Source: Chitinophagales bacterium (GTDB taxonomy: Bacteria > Bacteroidota > Bacteroidia > Chitinophagales > UBA2359). From it: a stretch of DNA of 64,000 bases. Below are positions 1-11,081 of this stretch, piece after piece. Location of the stretch: positions 207,501-271,500 of the forward strand of contig JAWKLZ010000003.1 in assembly GCA_041392475.1 (NCBI GenBank), written 5' to 3'. The notes under the pieces are model-generated. The model ran no database searches. It saw nothing but the letters and a program-made list of their open reading frames with translations, and was not told the origin of the DNA. Position numbers and translations under genes: made by a program. The stretch's first letter is position 1. Every line of letters starts with the position of its first letter.

Positions 1-1825
<1,825 letters not shown>

Positions 1826-2099
1826 TTCTTTTTTATTTTTATTCTATCTAATGATTGTCTAAAAGATAGTTGTTGATAAAGAATGTAGAATATTTCTTGT
1901 TTCTAAAGAAGGATAGTTGCTTGTTTTAGGATGAGAGTTGTAGATACTTAAAAAGTAGAGTAGTTGAATATATCTTGCCATTTTGTCAAAGAATTGTTTC
2001 TTTTTTTTTCTAAAAGAATAAGAAAGAACACTAAGAATAGAGAATAAGAATTGTAATTACAGCAATACTGTAAAGCAATAAGGAAAGCCAAAGAAATTA

Positions 2100-2211
<112 letters not shown>

Positions 2212-2219
2212 CTATTATT

Positions 2220-2257
2220 GAGCCGTTGTACACAAGTGTGCAGCGGCTCTTTTTTTG
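2220..2257 (+). terminator. Intrinsic terminator of the rRNA operon
   Basis: A GC-rich hairpin, gagccgttgtacac / gtgcagcggctc with a short aagt loop, is followed by eight T residues. It starts nine bases after the 5S gene. The same sequence type ('agccgttg...aacggct' plus T run) recurs behind the 5S pseudogene at 21640. Confidence 0.9.
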
Positions 2258-2498
2258 TTGACCAAAACATCATTTTTTGTCCACCAATCCTAACTATACC
2301 TCTTATTGCTGAAAACATAAACTATACATCGCTTATTTTACGCCAAAGATGGACAGAGATTTTTATGTAAATAGCGAAAATTATAGTAGTTTTCAATTCC
2401 AAAGTTTCAACTACCTTTTATCCCATTATGAAAACTGAGTCCCTACATCATATAGGAAGGAATGTAAAGTAAGTCCAATTCAATATAAAATTACTTCA

Positions 2499-5333
2499 AT
2501 GTCTATAGAGCTTCAACAGTTAAAAAATCAAATCCCCTATACAAAAGGTAAAGAGAAATTCCAATTGCTTTTTGACATCATTGAAAAGATGCATTTTAGC
2601 CCAATTGATGAAGCTGATAGGTATATAGACCAAATGTTGAATCTAGCCAGAGAGCTTCATGATGAGGCACTAATAATCAAAGCGTATAGGTTGAAGTGTA
2701 CTATTTACGGACAACAGGGTAAACTTGATTTATACAAGGAAACAATTTTTCAAGCACTTGAAATGGCACAAAAAATAAAGGATAAGGTTTCTATTGTTAA
2801 AACCTTACAAAGCATAGGGAATTACTATGTATTTTTTGTTCATCAATTTGAAAAAGCACGTCATTATTTATTTCAAGCGCTGGATATAGCTGAAAATATC
2901 CAAGACGAAGACCTAACACCTTTAACCCACACTATTTTAGCAAGCAGTTATGGTCATCAAAATAAATACGATAAATCCATGCATCACTCTCTTCTAGCAA
3001 TAGAAGGCTTCAAGAAAAATGGAGACAAATTGAAATTGGCGGTCGCCTACAATCATATCTCCTATTATCTGAGAGACAAAAATCAAGCAATCAAATACGC
3101 AGAATTAGCACTCGAAATCAGCAAAGAAATAGGAAACCTTATACTACAACACGACAACTATTTGGCACTTTCAATATATCATAATGACTTGAAACAATTT
3201 GAAAAAGCCGTTTATTATTCACGAAAATGTATCGAGGTTTCGCAAAAAACCAAATCCTCTTTTTCTCTTGCACAAGGATACTCTTTCCTTATTAAGAGCT
3301 TACTGAACCTAGCACTTCAGAAAGAGGAGTCTGAAAAAATGAAATTATTGAAGGAGGCAGAGCAATATTGCATCGAATTTGAGCAGCTAATAGATTCAGT
3401 AAACGACAAAAAATTTATTGAGAGTAGTTTACTTTTAAATGTCAGAATTAGAAGAAGTCGAATACATTATCACTCAGAAAAGTACTCACTCGCACTTAAA
3501 ACGCTTGAAGACTTAGTAAATTTTGAGCAATTCAAATCAGCTCCAATTGCAGATGTATATGACTATATGCATCGCTGTCACAAGGCTTTGGGAAACTTTG
3601 AACAAGCACTACACTACTACCATTTGTATGCCGAAATGGTATTTGATAAAAAAGATGATGAAGCTCTAAAACATGCCGAAAAGCTACAAACCGAATATGA
3701 AACCAAAGAAAAGGAAAAAGAAGTAGAACGACTTCAAGAATTGGAGGTTTTGAAGACTCGTTTTTTTACACAAATCACCCATGAACTGCGTACACCTCTT
3801 ACATTGATACAGGGCCCTGCTCAACAAATTTTAGATAGCAATGACCTTTCCAAAATCCATACACAAGCCCATATCATAGATCGAAATGCCAATAGACTCC
3901 TACATCTCGTCAACCAACTGTTGTATATCAGTAAGATAGAGGCGCAAAAAATGGAATTGAAGCTACAACATGGTTCTATCAGCAATTTCATAGCAGAAAT
4001 TGTCCAAGCATTTCAAGCCCTCGCCATCAAGCAGCAAATACAGCTCGACTTCATCACCCATGCCCATGAAGATGAGGAAATACTGGTCTTATTTGATGCA
4101 GATAAAATCGAAAAAATCCTCTACAATCTCCTCTCCAATGCCTTCAAATTTACCCCCACTCAAGGCAGAATCTTATGCCAGTTAGACCTCACTGTGACTA
4201 CCTCCAATGGCATCCAAGCACAACTAATCGTAGAAGATACAGGCAAAGGCATTGACGAAAATTCACTTCCCCACATTTTTGATCGCTTTTACCAAGCAGA
4301 TAGCAGTCATACCCGTCAAGTCGAAGGTACAGGCATTGGTCTTGCTCTTGTCAAAGAACTCACTGAATTATTGGAGGGAACAATAGAAGTGGATTCAACT
4401 GTAGGAAAAGGAACTATTTTCACCCTACAACTGCCTCTGCAAACTGCCAAAGAACAGATTTTGCCTTCAATAGCAACCGCCAAAACCCAATTAACACCAC
4501 TGCATCAAAACATCGCAAAAGAAGAAAAAACACCACTGCATCAAAACATCGCAAAAGAAGAAAAAACACCAAAAGACAAAACCACAAAAGCCCCAATTCT
4601 ACTTTTAGTGGAAGACAATCCCGATATTCATACCTACATCCGCAGCATTTTAGAAAATGAATACATCATCCTCCAAGCCTACAATGGAGAAGAAGGGCTG
4701 CAAATGGCACAAGAACGCATTCCAGACCTCACCATCAGCGATGTCATGATGCCCCTCAAAGATGGCTATGAACTCTGTGCTGACTTGAAGAAAGACGAAC
4801 GCACCAGCCACATTCCCGTCATTTTACTCACTGCCAAAGCCGCACTCAAAAGCCGCATTGAAGGATTTGAGCATGGAGCAGATGCTTATATTGCCAAGCC
4901 TTTTCATGCAGATGAACTGCGCCTACAAAGCAAAAACCTACTTACCACCCGCAACAATCAACAACGCAAATACCAACAAATTACCCTTCAACACCAAGCC
5001 ATCAAAACCGCCGAAAATCCAGAGCAACGCTTTTTGAAAAAAGTCATCATGCTCATCGAAAAATACATTGACGATGAAAACCTCAATGTCAACCGCCTCA
5101 GTGAACTTCTATACATGAGCAATTCCCAACTCTACCGAAAAATTCAAGCACTCACCAACTACACCGTCACCCAATTTATCCGCAACATCCGCTTAGCGAA
5201 AGCCAAAGCGATGCTCGAAAATGGCGAGGGCAATGTTTCCGAAGTTGCTTTTAATGTGGGCCTTACGCCCAGTTATTTTTCTCGCTGCTTTAGGAGGGTT
5301 TATGGGTTTGCTCCTAAGGAATTGGTTCGGTAA
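2499..5333 (+). CDS. Hybrid two-component sensor: TPR-histidine kinase-receiver-AraC
   Basis: A 944-residue one-protein phosphorelay. Residues 1-390 are helical TPR-like repeats (pairs such as 'YSLALKTLEDLV', 'FEQALHYYHLYAEM'), followed by a coiled coil to about 425. The kinase has an H-box 'ITHELRTPLTL' with the phospho-accepting His428, an N-box 'LLSNAFKFTP', G1 'EDTGKGID' and G2 'GTGIGLAL'. A receiver (about 700-815) has 'VEDNPD', phospho-acceptor Asp748 in 'SDVMMP' and Lys in 'AKPFHADE'. The last 90 residues form an AraC-type double helix-turn-helix. No signal peptide or membrane segment is seen, so unlike classical HTCS proteins the sensor seems cytoplasmic and the input is probably bound by the TPR region (inference). 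The linker between kinase and receiver contains a 12-residue tandem duplication. The target genes are not evident; the 3' end is duplicated at 5819. Confidence 0.92.
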   Translation: MSIELQQLKNQIPYTKGKEKFQLLFDIIEKMHFSPIDEADRYIDQMLNLARELHDEALIIKAYRLKCTIYGQQGKLDLYKETIFQALEMAQKIKDKVSIVKTLQSIGNYYVFFVHQFEKARHYLFQALDIAENIQDEDLTPLTHTILASSYGHQNKYDKSMHHSLLAIEGFKKNGDKLKLAVAYNHISYYLRDKNQAIKYAELALEISKEIGNLILQHDNYLALSIYHNDLKQFEKAVYYSRKCIEVSQKTKSSFSLAQGYSFLIKSLLNLALQKEESEKMKLLKEAEQYCIEFEQLIDSVNDKKFIESSLLLNVRIRRSRIHYHSEKYSLALKTLEDLVNFEQFKSAPIADVYDYMHRCHKALGNFEQALHYYHLYAEMVFDKKDDEALKHAEKLQTEYETKEKEKEVERLQELEVLKTRFFTQITHELRTPLTLIQGPAQQILDSNDLSKIHTQAHIIDRNANRLLHLVNQLLYISKIEAQKMELKLQHGSISNFIAEIVQAFQALAIKQQIQLDFITHAHEDEEILVLFDADKIEKILYNLLSNAFKFTPTQGRILCQLDLTVTTSNGIQAQLIVEDTGKGIDENSLPHIFDRFYQADSSHTRQVEGTGIGLALVKELTELLEGTIEVDSTVGKGTIFTLQLPLQTAKEQILPSIATAKTQLTPLHQNIAKEEKTPLHQNIAKEEKTPKDKTTKAPILLLVEDNPDIHTYIRSILENEYIILQAYNGEEGLQMAQERIPDLTISDVMMPLKDGYELCADLKKDERTSHIPVILLTAKAALKSRIEGFEHGADAYIAKPFHADELRLQSKNLLTTRNNQQRKYQQITLQHQAIKTAENPEQRFLKKVIMLIEKYIDDENLNVNRLSELLYMSNSQLYRKIQALTNYTVTQFIRNIRLAKAKAMLENGEGNVSEVAFNVGLTPSYFSRCFRRVYGFAPKELVR
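4494..4565 (+). repeat. In-frame 36-bp tandem duplication inside the hybrid kinase gene
   Basis: Two consecutive identical 36-bp units beginning 'acaccactgcatcaaaacat' start at 4494 and 4530; a third copy breaks down after 'acacc' at 4566. Each unit encodes TPLHQNIAKEEK in the kinase-receiver linker. The length is a multiple of three, so the frame is kept. It looks like recent replication slippage. Confidence 0.9.
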
Positions 5334-5343
5334 AATGTGTTTT

Positions 5344-5751
5344 CTAAGCATGAGCAACAGGAGGTGTGTTAATTTCCAAGCGATTCATTACCTCATCCAC
5401 AGTCGTTTCCCAAAGTTGCGCCAATTGAATCAAATAACTCAATCGTTCTACTTGTTTGGCTTCAACGTGTGGGATCAATTGTAATAACTCTTGATGCTCG
5501 ATTGGGGTAAGTTTTTCTTCTACCAGTTTTTGATTCAATTCAACATATTTACTTTGGAGTGAATTGGGTAAACCTTCATTGATTTTAATCAGTAATTTTG
5601 ATTCCTTTTTACTCAAAGAATGAATAGGTTGTGAGGTTTTGTATTCTCGTTTTTTTGCCGCCAAAAAAGATTGCAGATCTCCCAATAAATCTTCATTTTG
5701 GATTTCTGCAATCAAATTGATTAGATTTGCCTTGGTTGTTTGAATATTCAT
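5344..5751 (-). CDS. Small antitoxin-like protein, orphan
   Basis: A 135-residue, charged, all-helical protein beginning MNIQTTKANLINLIAEIQNE. Its C-terminal half (KLVEEKLTPIEHQELLQLIPHVEAKQVERLSYLIQLAQLW) follows the pattern L-T-x-x-E-H-x-E-L-L-x-L with 'ERLxxLxxLAxL', which I associate with small antitoxin-like proteins common in Bacteroidota and cyanobacteria. That assignment is from memory. No toxin gene lies next to it. It sits antisense between the AraC domain of the hybrid kinase (stop 10 bp away) and the duplicated copy of that domain, so it probably arrived with the duplication. Start chosen at the only good ATG; function unproven. Confidence 0.7.
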   Translation of the reverse strand: MNIQTTKANLINLIAEIQNEDLLGDLQSFLAAKKREYKTSQPIHSLSKKESKLLIKINEGLPNSLQSKYVELNQKLVEEKLTPIEHQELLQLIPHVEAKQVERLSYLIQLAQLWETTVDEVMNRLEINTPPVAHA

Positions 5752-5776
5752 TTTTGTTGTTTTTTAGAAAAACAAG

Positions 5777-6073
5777 ATGGAGGAGTTAAAAGTTTCTAAT
5801 AGATTCAAAAACAGCAAAAATCTCAACGCCAAACGCCTCAGTAAACTCCTCTACATGAGCAATTCCCAACTCTACCGAAAAATTCAAGCACTCACCAACT
5901 ACACCGTCGCCCAATTTATCCGCAACATTCGCTTAGCTAAAGCCAAATCGATGCTCGAAAATGGAGAAGGGAATGTCTCAGAAGTTGCTTTTAATGTGGG
6001 GCTTACACCGAGTTATTTTTCTCGTTGTTTTACGAAGGTGTATGGATTTCCTCCGAGGGAGTTGATTCGGTAA
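5777..6073 (+). CDS. Stand-alone AraC-type HTH, partial duplicate of upstream kinase
   Basis: A 98-residue reading frame whose last 85 residues are nearly identical to the AraC output domain of the hybrid kinase (SNSQLYRKIQALTNYT, FNVGLTPSYFSRCF, ending GFPPRELIR). DNA identity begins around 5819 and runs to the stop. The first 14 residues (MEELKVSNRFKNSK) are unique. It may be a free DNA-binding domain able to compete with the kinase at its operators, or just the tail of a second hybrid kinase whose body was deleted. The reading frame has stayed open despite some twenty substitutions, many at third positions, which suggests selection, but the short unrelated leader argues for a remnant. Confidence 0.6.
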   Translation: MEELKVSNRFKNSKNLNAKRLSKLLYMSNSQLYRKIQALTNYTVAQFIRNIRLAKAKSMLENGEGNVSEVAFNVGLTPSYFSRCFTKVYGFPPRELIR

Positions 6074-6107
6074 TGGATACTTGAATAGAAACCTATAAAT
6101 AATATTT

Positions 6108-6827
6108 TTATTGAGTTTCAATTTTCTTACCCATATCCAATATAACAACTAATTGAGGATTAATAGTTGTAATTTTTGGTGAATATTTATAACCATACTC
6201 CTCAATAAAACCATCTATATATGAAGTAAAAATAGTATTTAAATCAAATGTAGGACTACTATGGTAGCCTTGAACTTGAGCACCTATTTGCGTTTTCGGA
6301 GAGATGCGATAGCTCATTCCTACAGCAGCATAAGCTTGATGATGTATTGTTCCTTTTGCTTCGTAATCAAGTGATGATGCACTATGATTACTATAATATA
6401 TATGTCTCGGACTCTTATAGTATCCTATTCCATAACCTGCTTGGAGATATAGGGAAGTTCTATGTACTTGGGTTTGAAGTTTAAGATAAGGAGTAAAAGT
6501 GACATTAAAATATTCATTTATCTCATAATTAGCATTAAAGGGATTTCCTGTCGACCATTCTCTTTCCTCTGCATCAACAGAGTTGAAATTGGCAGCTAAG
6601 TTCCCTCCTATCCCTAAATTGGAGTTAAGATATTTTGTAACAGAAATTCCGCTACTCCCTCCAATCATTGCATAGATTGCATTATCATTACTCCAGTCCT
6701 TACTACCATAATCCCCTTGGGGTAAGCTAACTCCTCCAAAAAAACTAATTTCTATTTTCTGTTGAGCAAATGAATGGTTGAAAAAAGTTAATAATAGGAA
6801 TACAGCAGTTGAGTAGAGAATCTTCAT
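6108..6827 (-). CDS. Outer-membrane beta-barrel protein
   Basis: 239 residues with a clear signal peptide (MKILYSTAVFLLLTFFNHSFAQ) cut after AQ. The mature part alternates polar and aromatic residues as transmembrane strands do: 'GIGGNLAANFNSVDA', 'YFNVTFTPYLKLQTQV', 'TSLYLQAGYGIGYYKS', 'HHQAYAAVGMSYRIS', 'TQIGAQVQGYHSS', ending 'PQLVVILDMGKKIE'. This matches the small eight-stranded porin-like or OmpW-like barrels of Bacteroidota. Likely located in the outer membrane; substrate unknown. Transcribed toward the AraC duplicate, separated from it by about 35 bp. Confidence 0.8.
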   Translation of the reverse strand: MKILYSTAVFLLLTFFNHSFAQQKIEISFFGGVSLPQGDYGSKDWSNDNAIYAMIGGSSGISVTKYLNSNLGIGGNLAANFNSVDAEEREWSTGNPFNANYEINEYFNVTFTPYLKLQTQVHRTSLYLQAGYGIGYYKSPRHIYYSNHSASSLDYEAKGTIHHQAYAAVGMSYRISPKTQIGAQVQGYHSSPTFDLNTIFTSYIDGFIEEYGYKYSPKITTINPQLVVILDMGKKIETQ

Positions 6828-6905
6828 CTGTTAATTCAGTTTGAATAGAGTTAAAAAATTACACATCCCAAATATAGTAACATTTAGCTACAAAAAAATA
6901 CCAGC

Positions 6906-7570
6906 TTTAAGTTTCGCACCTACTTTGTTTACTGAAAAAGAGGCTTAAAACAATTATATACAATTGGCTTAAATGAGCTAAAGCTTTGTAAATTATTCTC
7001 CTAAATCTCGAATTCCATTTAAGGAAAGCACTTTTTTGGCACTATAATTACTGGAAATAAGTATTTATAACTTATTTATATACAAAGTATTTTGCAAAAA
7101 TTAACTTGTTTGTTAAAGAGGAAAAACAGCATAAAATGTGTATATTTGATTCACTATAAACAAAATACAAAAATTATGCTGCCTGATTGCAAGATACAAA
7201 AAGTACACGAAATTAAAAGCCTACTGAAAAAAAATAATTTAAGTTTCGCACCTACTTTTTTACTGAAAAAGAGGCTTAAAACAATTATATACAATCGGCT
7301 TAAATGAGCTAAAGCTTTGTAAATTATTCTCCTAAATCTCGAATTCCATTTAAGGAAAGCACTTTTTCGGCACTATAATTACTGGAAATAAATATTTATA
7401 ACTTATTTATATACAAAGTATTTTGCAAAAAATTAACTTGTTTGTTAAAGAGGAAAAACAGCATAAAATGTGTATATTTGATTCACTATAAACAAAATAC
7501 AAAAATTATGCTGCCTGATTGCAAGATACAAAAAGTACACGAAATTAAAAGCCTACTGAAAAAAAATAAT
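6906..7570 (+). repeat. Tandem duplication of the insertion-sequence left end
   Basis: Copy one runs 6906-7238 and copy two 7238-7570. They differ by a few bases: 'ctactttgtttactg' against 'ctacttttttactg', 'ttttttggcac' against 'tttttcggcac', and one A. Each holds the left inverted repeat, a promoter-like 'tatatttg' and the first transposase codons (MLPDCKIQKVHEIKSL), so copy one encodes only a truncated leader. Copy one ends exactly where the second inverted repeat begins. Confidence 0.92.
7473..7480 (+). promoter_or_regulatory. Possible Bacteroidota -7 box of the transposase
   Basis: The octamer tatatttg fits the Bacteroidota -7 consensus TAnnTTTG and lies 28 bp before the ATG at 7508. 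The same box is present in the duplicated left end at about 7141-7148. No well-spaced -33 element is obvious, so this rests on one motif. Confidence 0.35.
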
Positions 7571-8983
7571 ATTGTAGATGCTTTAGCCCGAGCTTATGAA
7601 CCCTTTCAATTGAAAAGCTTGTGCTATCCCTTAGACTTACTCAAAACCCAAGGTTATCCTATTTCTGTGCTAATGCTCACACTGCTGCTGCTTCCTTTTT
7701 GGGAGTCGATAGTATTCATGGATTCTCGAATGGTACTTACAGTCATGTTTTTGAAGGAGCAAAAGATTGTTTGTATCGTTTAAAAAACAATGAATGGATA
7801 AATTGGCGTAAGCTTCTATACCGATTTAATAAACGCTATAATGAGCTGGCTGACAAACATATGGTGAAATTGAGTGAGGAGGAAAGAAAAGGGATGAAAC
7901 CGAAGTACAAGTGTTTGACTGCTGATGATAGCCCAGTGAACCATACAGGCAAAACCATCGAAGGTATCAGTAAAGTTCATGACCATTCTCTCAAATGTAC
8001 TGTTTTGGGCTTCAAACTCTTGGTCTTAGGCTATTTTGATGGAATCAACTTTCGACCTTTAGATTTTTCCTTGCACCGAGAAGGGCAAAATCGCCAACGC
8101 TATCGTTTTGGTTTACCTGTTAGGGTCTTTCAAAAAACAATATCGTAAAATTAGAGCTAAATTATCGGCAGGTTATGAACGGTTTAAGGAATTGGATAGG
8201 GATAAGAATAGCCAACTAATCAGCATGATAAAAAGAGCATTGAAACATGGATATGTACCTGATTATGTGTTGTTTGATGCTTGGTTCTGCTGCGAAAAAA
8301 CATTGAAGGCTATCCGTTTACTTCGACAAGGAGTCATTCACATAGTGGCTGCTTGTAAAATGGGCAATGCCAAATACAACTATTTATCCAAAGAAATGTC
8401 AGCTGGGCAGATTTTAAAAACATTGCGAAAAGTTCATAAACGTAAGCCCAAAAGATGCCGCCTACTTGGGTGTTATTATTATACCGTGGTGGTGGATTAT
8501 AAAGGTATGGAAGTCAAGTTGTTTTTTGTTAGGTATACTAAACGAAGCAAATGGAGACTTTTACTGACTACCCAAACAAGCCTTCGTTTTACTCAGGCTA
8601 TGGAAATCTATGCTATTCGATGGTCTATTGAGGTCTTTTTCAAAGAAGTAAAGCAACTTTTAGGTATTCAAAAATGTGCTTCCAGAGATTTTGATGCTCA
8701 TATTGCTCATACCACTTTAACTTTGATTCAATATGTTATGTTGAGTTTGCATAAACGCTTTTCAGATTATGAAACGATTGGCGGCTTATTCAGAGCTATC
8801 AGAGACCAATATATTCAAGCAACGATTGCTCAAAGGCTGTGGCAAATCATGATTTCAATTCTCACACGATTGGTTCAAAAGATAGAATGTGATATGGAAC
8901 TGGTCTTGCAGTTAATTATTCATGACAACGATTTCAGGCAATTATTTTCGGGTATGGTGCAGCTTAAAGTACAAGATGAATAG
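7508..8983 (+). pseudogene. IS4-type DDE transposase, two frameshifts
   Basis: Reading through two frame changes gives one protein of about 490 residues. Segment one starts at MLPDCKIQKVHEIKSLLKKN and ends near 7700 in the T run of 'cttcctttttggg'. Segment two (to about 8130) contains the first catalytic Asp in 'LTADDSPVNHTGK'. After a second shift near the A run at 8132-8137, segment three contains the second Asp in 'YVLFDAWF' and the Glu in 'YAIRWSIEVFFKEVK', the family's Y(2)R(3)E(6)K motif. The shifts are -1 then +1, so the end is back in the starting frame. All three catalytic residues survive, pointing to recent inactivation. Both lesions are in homopolymers, so sequencing error or recoding cannot be fully excluded. 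Confidence 0.88.
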
Positions 8984-9129
8984 GAGATAAGCATTTGTTT
9001 AGAACCTAAATGGAAAAAAGCAACTAAGTGACTTATTTACAATTATTTATAACATATCTGCACCTATAAATATCTTATATTAAAACATAAAAACAATTAA
9101 CTAACAAGTGCTTATTTTTTTAAGTAGCG

Positions 9130-9336
9130 ATGCGAAACTTAAATTATAATATTAAGGCGAATAGAGTTTATGATTGTCAGCCTAAGCATATTCAAAAAGA
9201 ATTGAGTGAATTCTTAAACGAACGAGGAGAAAATGTGGGAGCAGAGAAGATTATTTCATTGAATGAACATACAATGATTCGTGAAGATATGGAAACGGGT
9301 AAAAAAACAACTTTCATTAAAATAAATGAAAATTGA
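9130..9336 (+). CDS. Short hypothetical protein starting inside the IS right end
   Basis: A 68-residue frame whose ATG lies within the right inverted repeat of the insertion sequence, so its first codons (MRNLNYN) come from the element. The remainder (KHIQKELSEFLNERGENVGA, ending TTFIKINEN) is charged and soluble and I do not recognise it. It could be the 3' end of a gene truncated by the insertion, now with a new start. No ribosome-binding site is obvious. Confidence 0.35.
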   Translation: MRNLNYNIKANRVYDCQPKHIQKELSEFLNERGENVGAEKIISLNEHTMIREDMETGKKTTFIKINEN

Positions 9337-9544
9337 AAGAGACATACCTTAATCAAAATAAACTCAAACGGTTCGCAAAACTCACTTATTTTTGAATTAA
9401 CTGAACTTTGATTAGGTGAACCAGTTTTTTAAACCTTGCTCTGTTTGAAAAGATTATGAGTAGTAGTTAGTTACAAAGTGACTGATAAAAATTTAGATTT
9501 GGAGCTTAGGAGTTCAGAAAAATGCAGGTTTTATTATACTCTTG

Positions 9545-11008
9545 TTACCGTGAGTGCTCAATCAATAACTTTCCTCTTTGAGTTCCTACTTGATAAAAAT
9601 ATACCCCACTTGCTAATCCCTCTAAATTCAACACTTGCTCTTGTTCTATTCTCTTCAATCGCCACTCACGCACCAAAGCACCTTGCAAATCATACAAATG
9701 CAAATTAGCTGTAGGTGAATGAGTTGGTAATCGATAGTGAATACTGATTTGAAGGTGAGCAGGGTTTGGGCTAATTTGTATAAAAATTTCCTCTCCTCCA
9801 ATCATCACATCTTCAATATCCACCACAGTCTCCACACATCCCAATTCCTCACAGAAATTTCCTTCTTCATCTATAGTTACAAGCCAATTATGCTGAGGAG
9901 CAGGAAAAAACTTGTAACCTGTCAATACATATCCGCCTTCAATTCTGTCTATATCTTTAACATAACAATCAGCATTAGGGTTAGCAGTGATAGGTTTTGT
10001 CCAAAGTGTATCCCCTTCAGCATTGAAGTTCATAATCAATGGAAGTGTATGTTCATTCAAATAAATAGCTACTCCAATAAACCCACCATCTTCTCGAAAA
10101 ACCAAAGGGGTCTGTATACTTCTAAGGTTGGGAAGTCCATAACTTTTTTCCCAAAGAATTTTTCCTTCTTTATCTAATTTTGCATAATAATTTTGACGGA
10201 TATTATTCTCTCCTCGAATTCCACCCGATAATAAAAAATTACCATCTTCTAAAGCATAAACTTGACAGCTTTGGTCATTTATATCACTTCCATAATTTTT
10301 CTCCCATTCTTGATTTCCTAAACTATCAATTTTGACTACATACATGTCATAATTGTTATTAGCTACTCTCACTCGTCCTCCCAATATATAACCTCCGTCC
10401 ACTGTTTCATCTACAGATAAAGCATTACAATCAAAGTGTGAACAGTAGTTCTTTTCCCACTCGAATACTCCTTTTGAGTCCGTTTTAACAGTATAGATAT
10501 AATTGTTATTATTGTCGTGAAGTAAGCCTGTTATTAAAAAACCATCATCTTGGGTTTGAATTACTCCTCCTGTACCGTCTAATCCCATTCCTCCAAATTG
10601 CTGTTCCCATAATATTTCTCCATTTTTAGTGAATTTTATAATGACTATATCTGTATTTTTATCTATAGGGTCAAACCTTTTTTGATAAATTAAAACAAAA
10701 TTTTCATCTTTAGTTTTAATAAATTGTCGTCCACTTACTATTACAGTAACATTTGGGGAATCATCTAAGATATTGTAAGATATTAAATTACCTTCTAAAT
10801 CGATATTTGCAAAATAAATAACAGAGTGAGTAAAACTAAACACTCCTACTGTATAATAGCCCTCATCATGAGGTATAGTAGCTACCGAAAGTTGGTTGGA
10901 AGAATTCAGTGAAATTTCTTGATTGAAATAAGTGAATTCTTGTGCATGAAGAGTAGGTGAGTTAAACAAAAAAAGCAAAGTAAAAAAATAAATAGCTTTA
11001 TGAGACAT
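9545..11008 (-). CDS. Secreted beta-propeller-like protein with T9SS sorting domain
   Basis: 487 residues from the internal Met at 11008, chosen because it starts a good signal peptide (MSHKAIYFFTLLFLFNSPTLHAQ); the longer frame overlaps the upstream gene. The mature part consists of repeats of 40-60 residues with 'GDGGFLITGL', 'DGGYILGGRVR', 'DGNFLLSGGIRG', 'DGGFIGVAI', 'EGGYVLTGYKF', alternating with 'LWEQQFGG', 'EWEKNYCS', 'EWEKNYGS' and 'LWEKSYG'. These are blades typical of delta-60/SBBP-like beta-propellers. Residues from about 415 form a type A T9SS sorting domain (ISPNPAHLQISIHY, ending ASGVYFYQVGTQRGKLLIEH). Expected at the cell surface or outside; ligand unknown. It lies 73 bp behind the metalloprotease gene and may be co-transcribed. 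Confidence 0.85.
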   Translation of the reverse strand: MSHKAIYFFTLLFLFNSPTLHAQEFTYFNQEISLNSSNQLSVATIPHDEGYYTVGVFSFTHSVIYFANIDLEGNLISYNILDDSPNVTVIVSGRQFIKTKDENFVLIYQKRFDPIDKNTDIVIIKFTKNGEILWEQQFGGMGLDGTGGVIQTQDDGFLITGLLHDNNNNYIYTVKTDSKGVFEWEKNYCSHFDCNALSVDETVDGGYILGGRVRVANNNYDMYVVKIDSLGNQEWEKNYGSDINDQSCQVYALEDGNFLLSGGIRGENNIRQNYYAKLDKEGKILWEKSYGLPNLRSIQTPLVFREDGGFIGVAIYLNEHTLPLIMNFNAEGDTLWTKPITANPNADCYVKDIDRIEGGYVLTGYKFFPAPQHNWLVTIDEEGNFCEELGCVETVVDIEDVMIGGEEIFIQISPNPAHLQISIHYRLPTHSPTANLHLYDLQGALVREWRLKRIEQEQVLNLEGLASGVYFYQVGTQRGKLLIEHSR

Positions 11009-11081
11009 ATCTTTGTGGTTATAGATAAATAAAAACCAGTAAGTGCTTAAACACTTACTGGCTTGAGTTGAAAGGATGGTT

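Larger units (their letters stand above)
6906..9143 (+). mobile_element. Decayed IS4-family-type insertion sequence with duplicated left end
   Basis: Terminal inverted repeats begin 'tttaagtttcgcacctac' on the left (6906 and again 7238) and read 'tttaagtttcgcatcgctac' from the right end at 9143. Inside is one transposase with the IS4-type Y(2)R(3)E(6)K signature, broken by two frameshifts. The first about 333 bp of the element occur twice in tandem, so the unit with one left end spans 7238-9143 (1906 bp). No convincing target duplication is visible outside either left end. It is probably inactive in cis. Confidence 0.88.

Noticed and set aside
7092..7307. 71-codon frame in the first left end of the insertion sequence
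   Set aside because: It is the truncated transposase leader of the duplicated left end, not a separate gene.
7690..7705. Programmed -1 frameshift in the transposase
   Set aside because: A second shift in the opposite direction is also needed, and this family is normally read in one frame.
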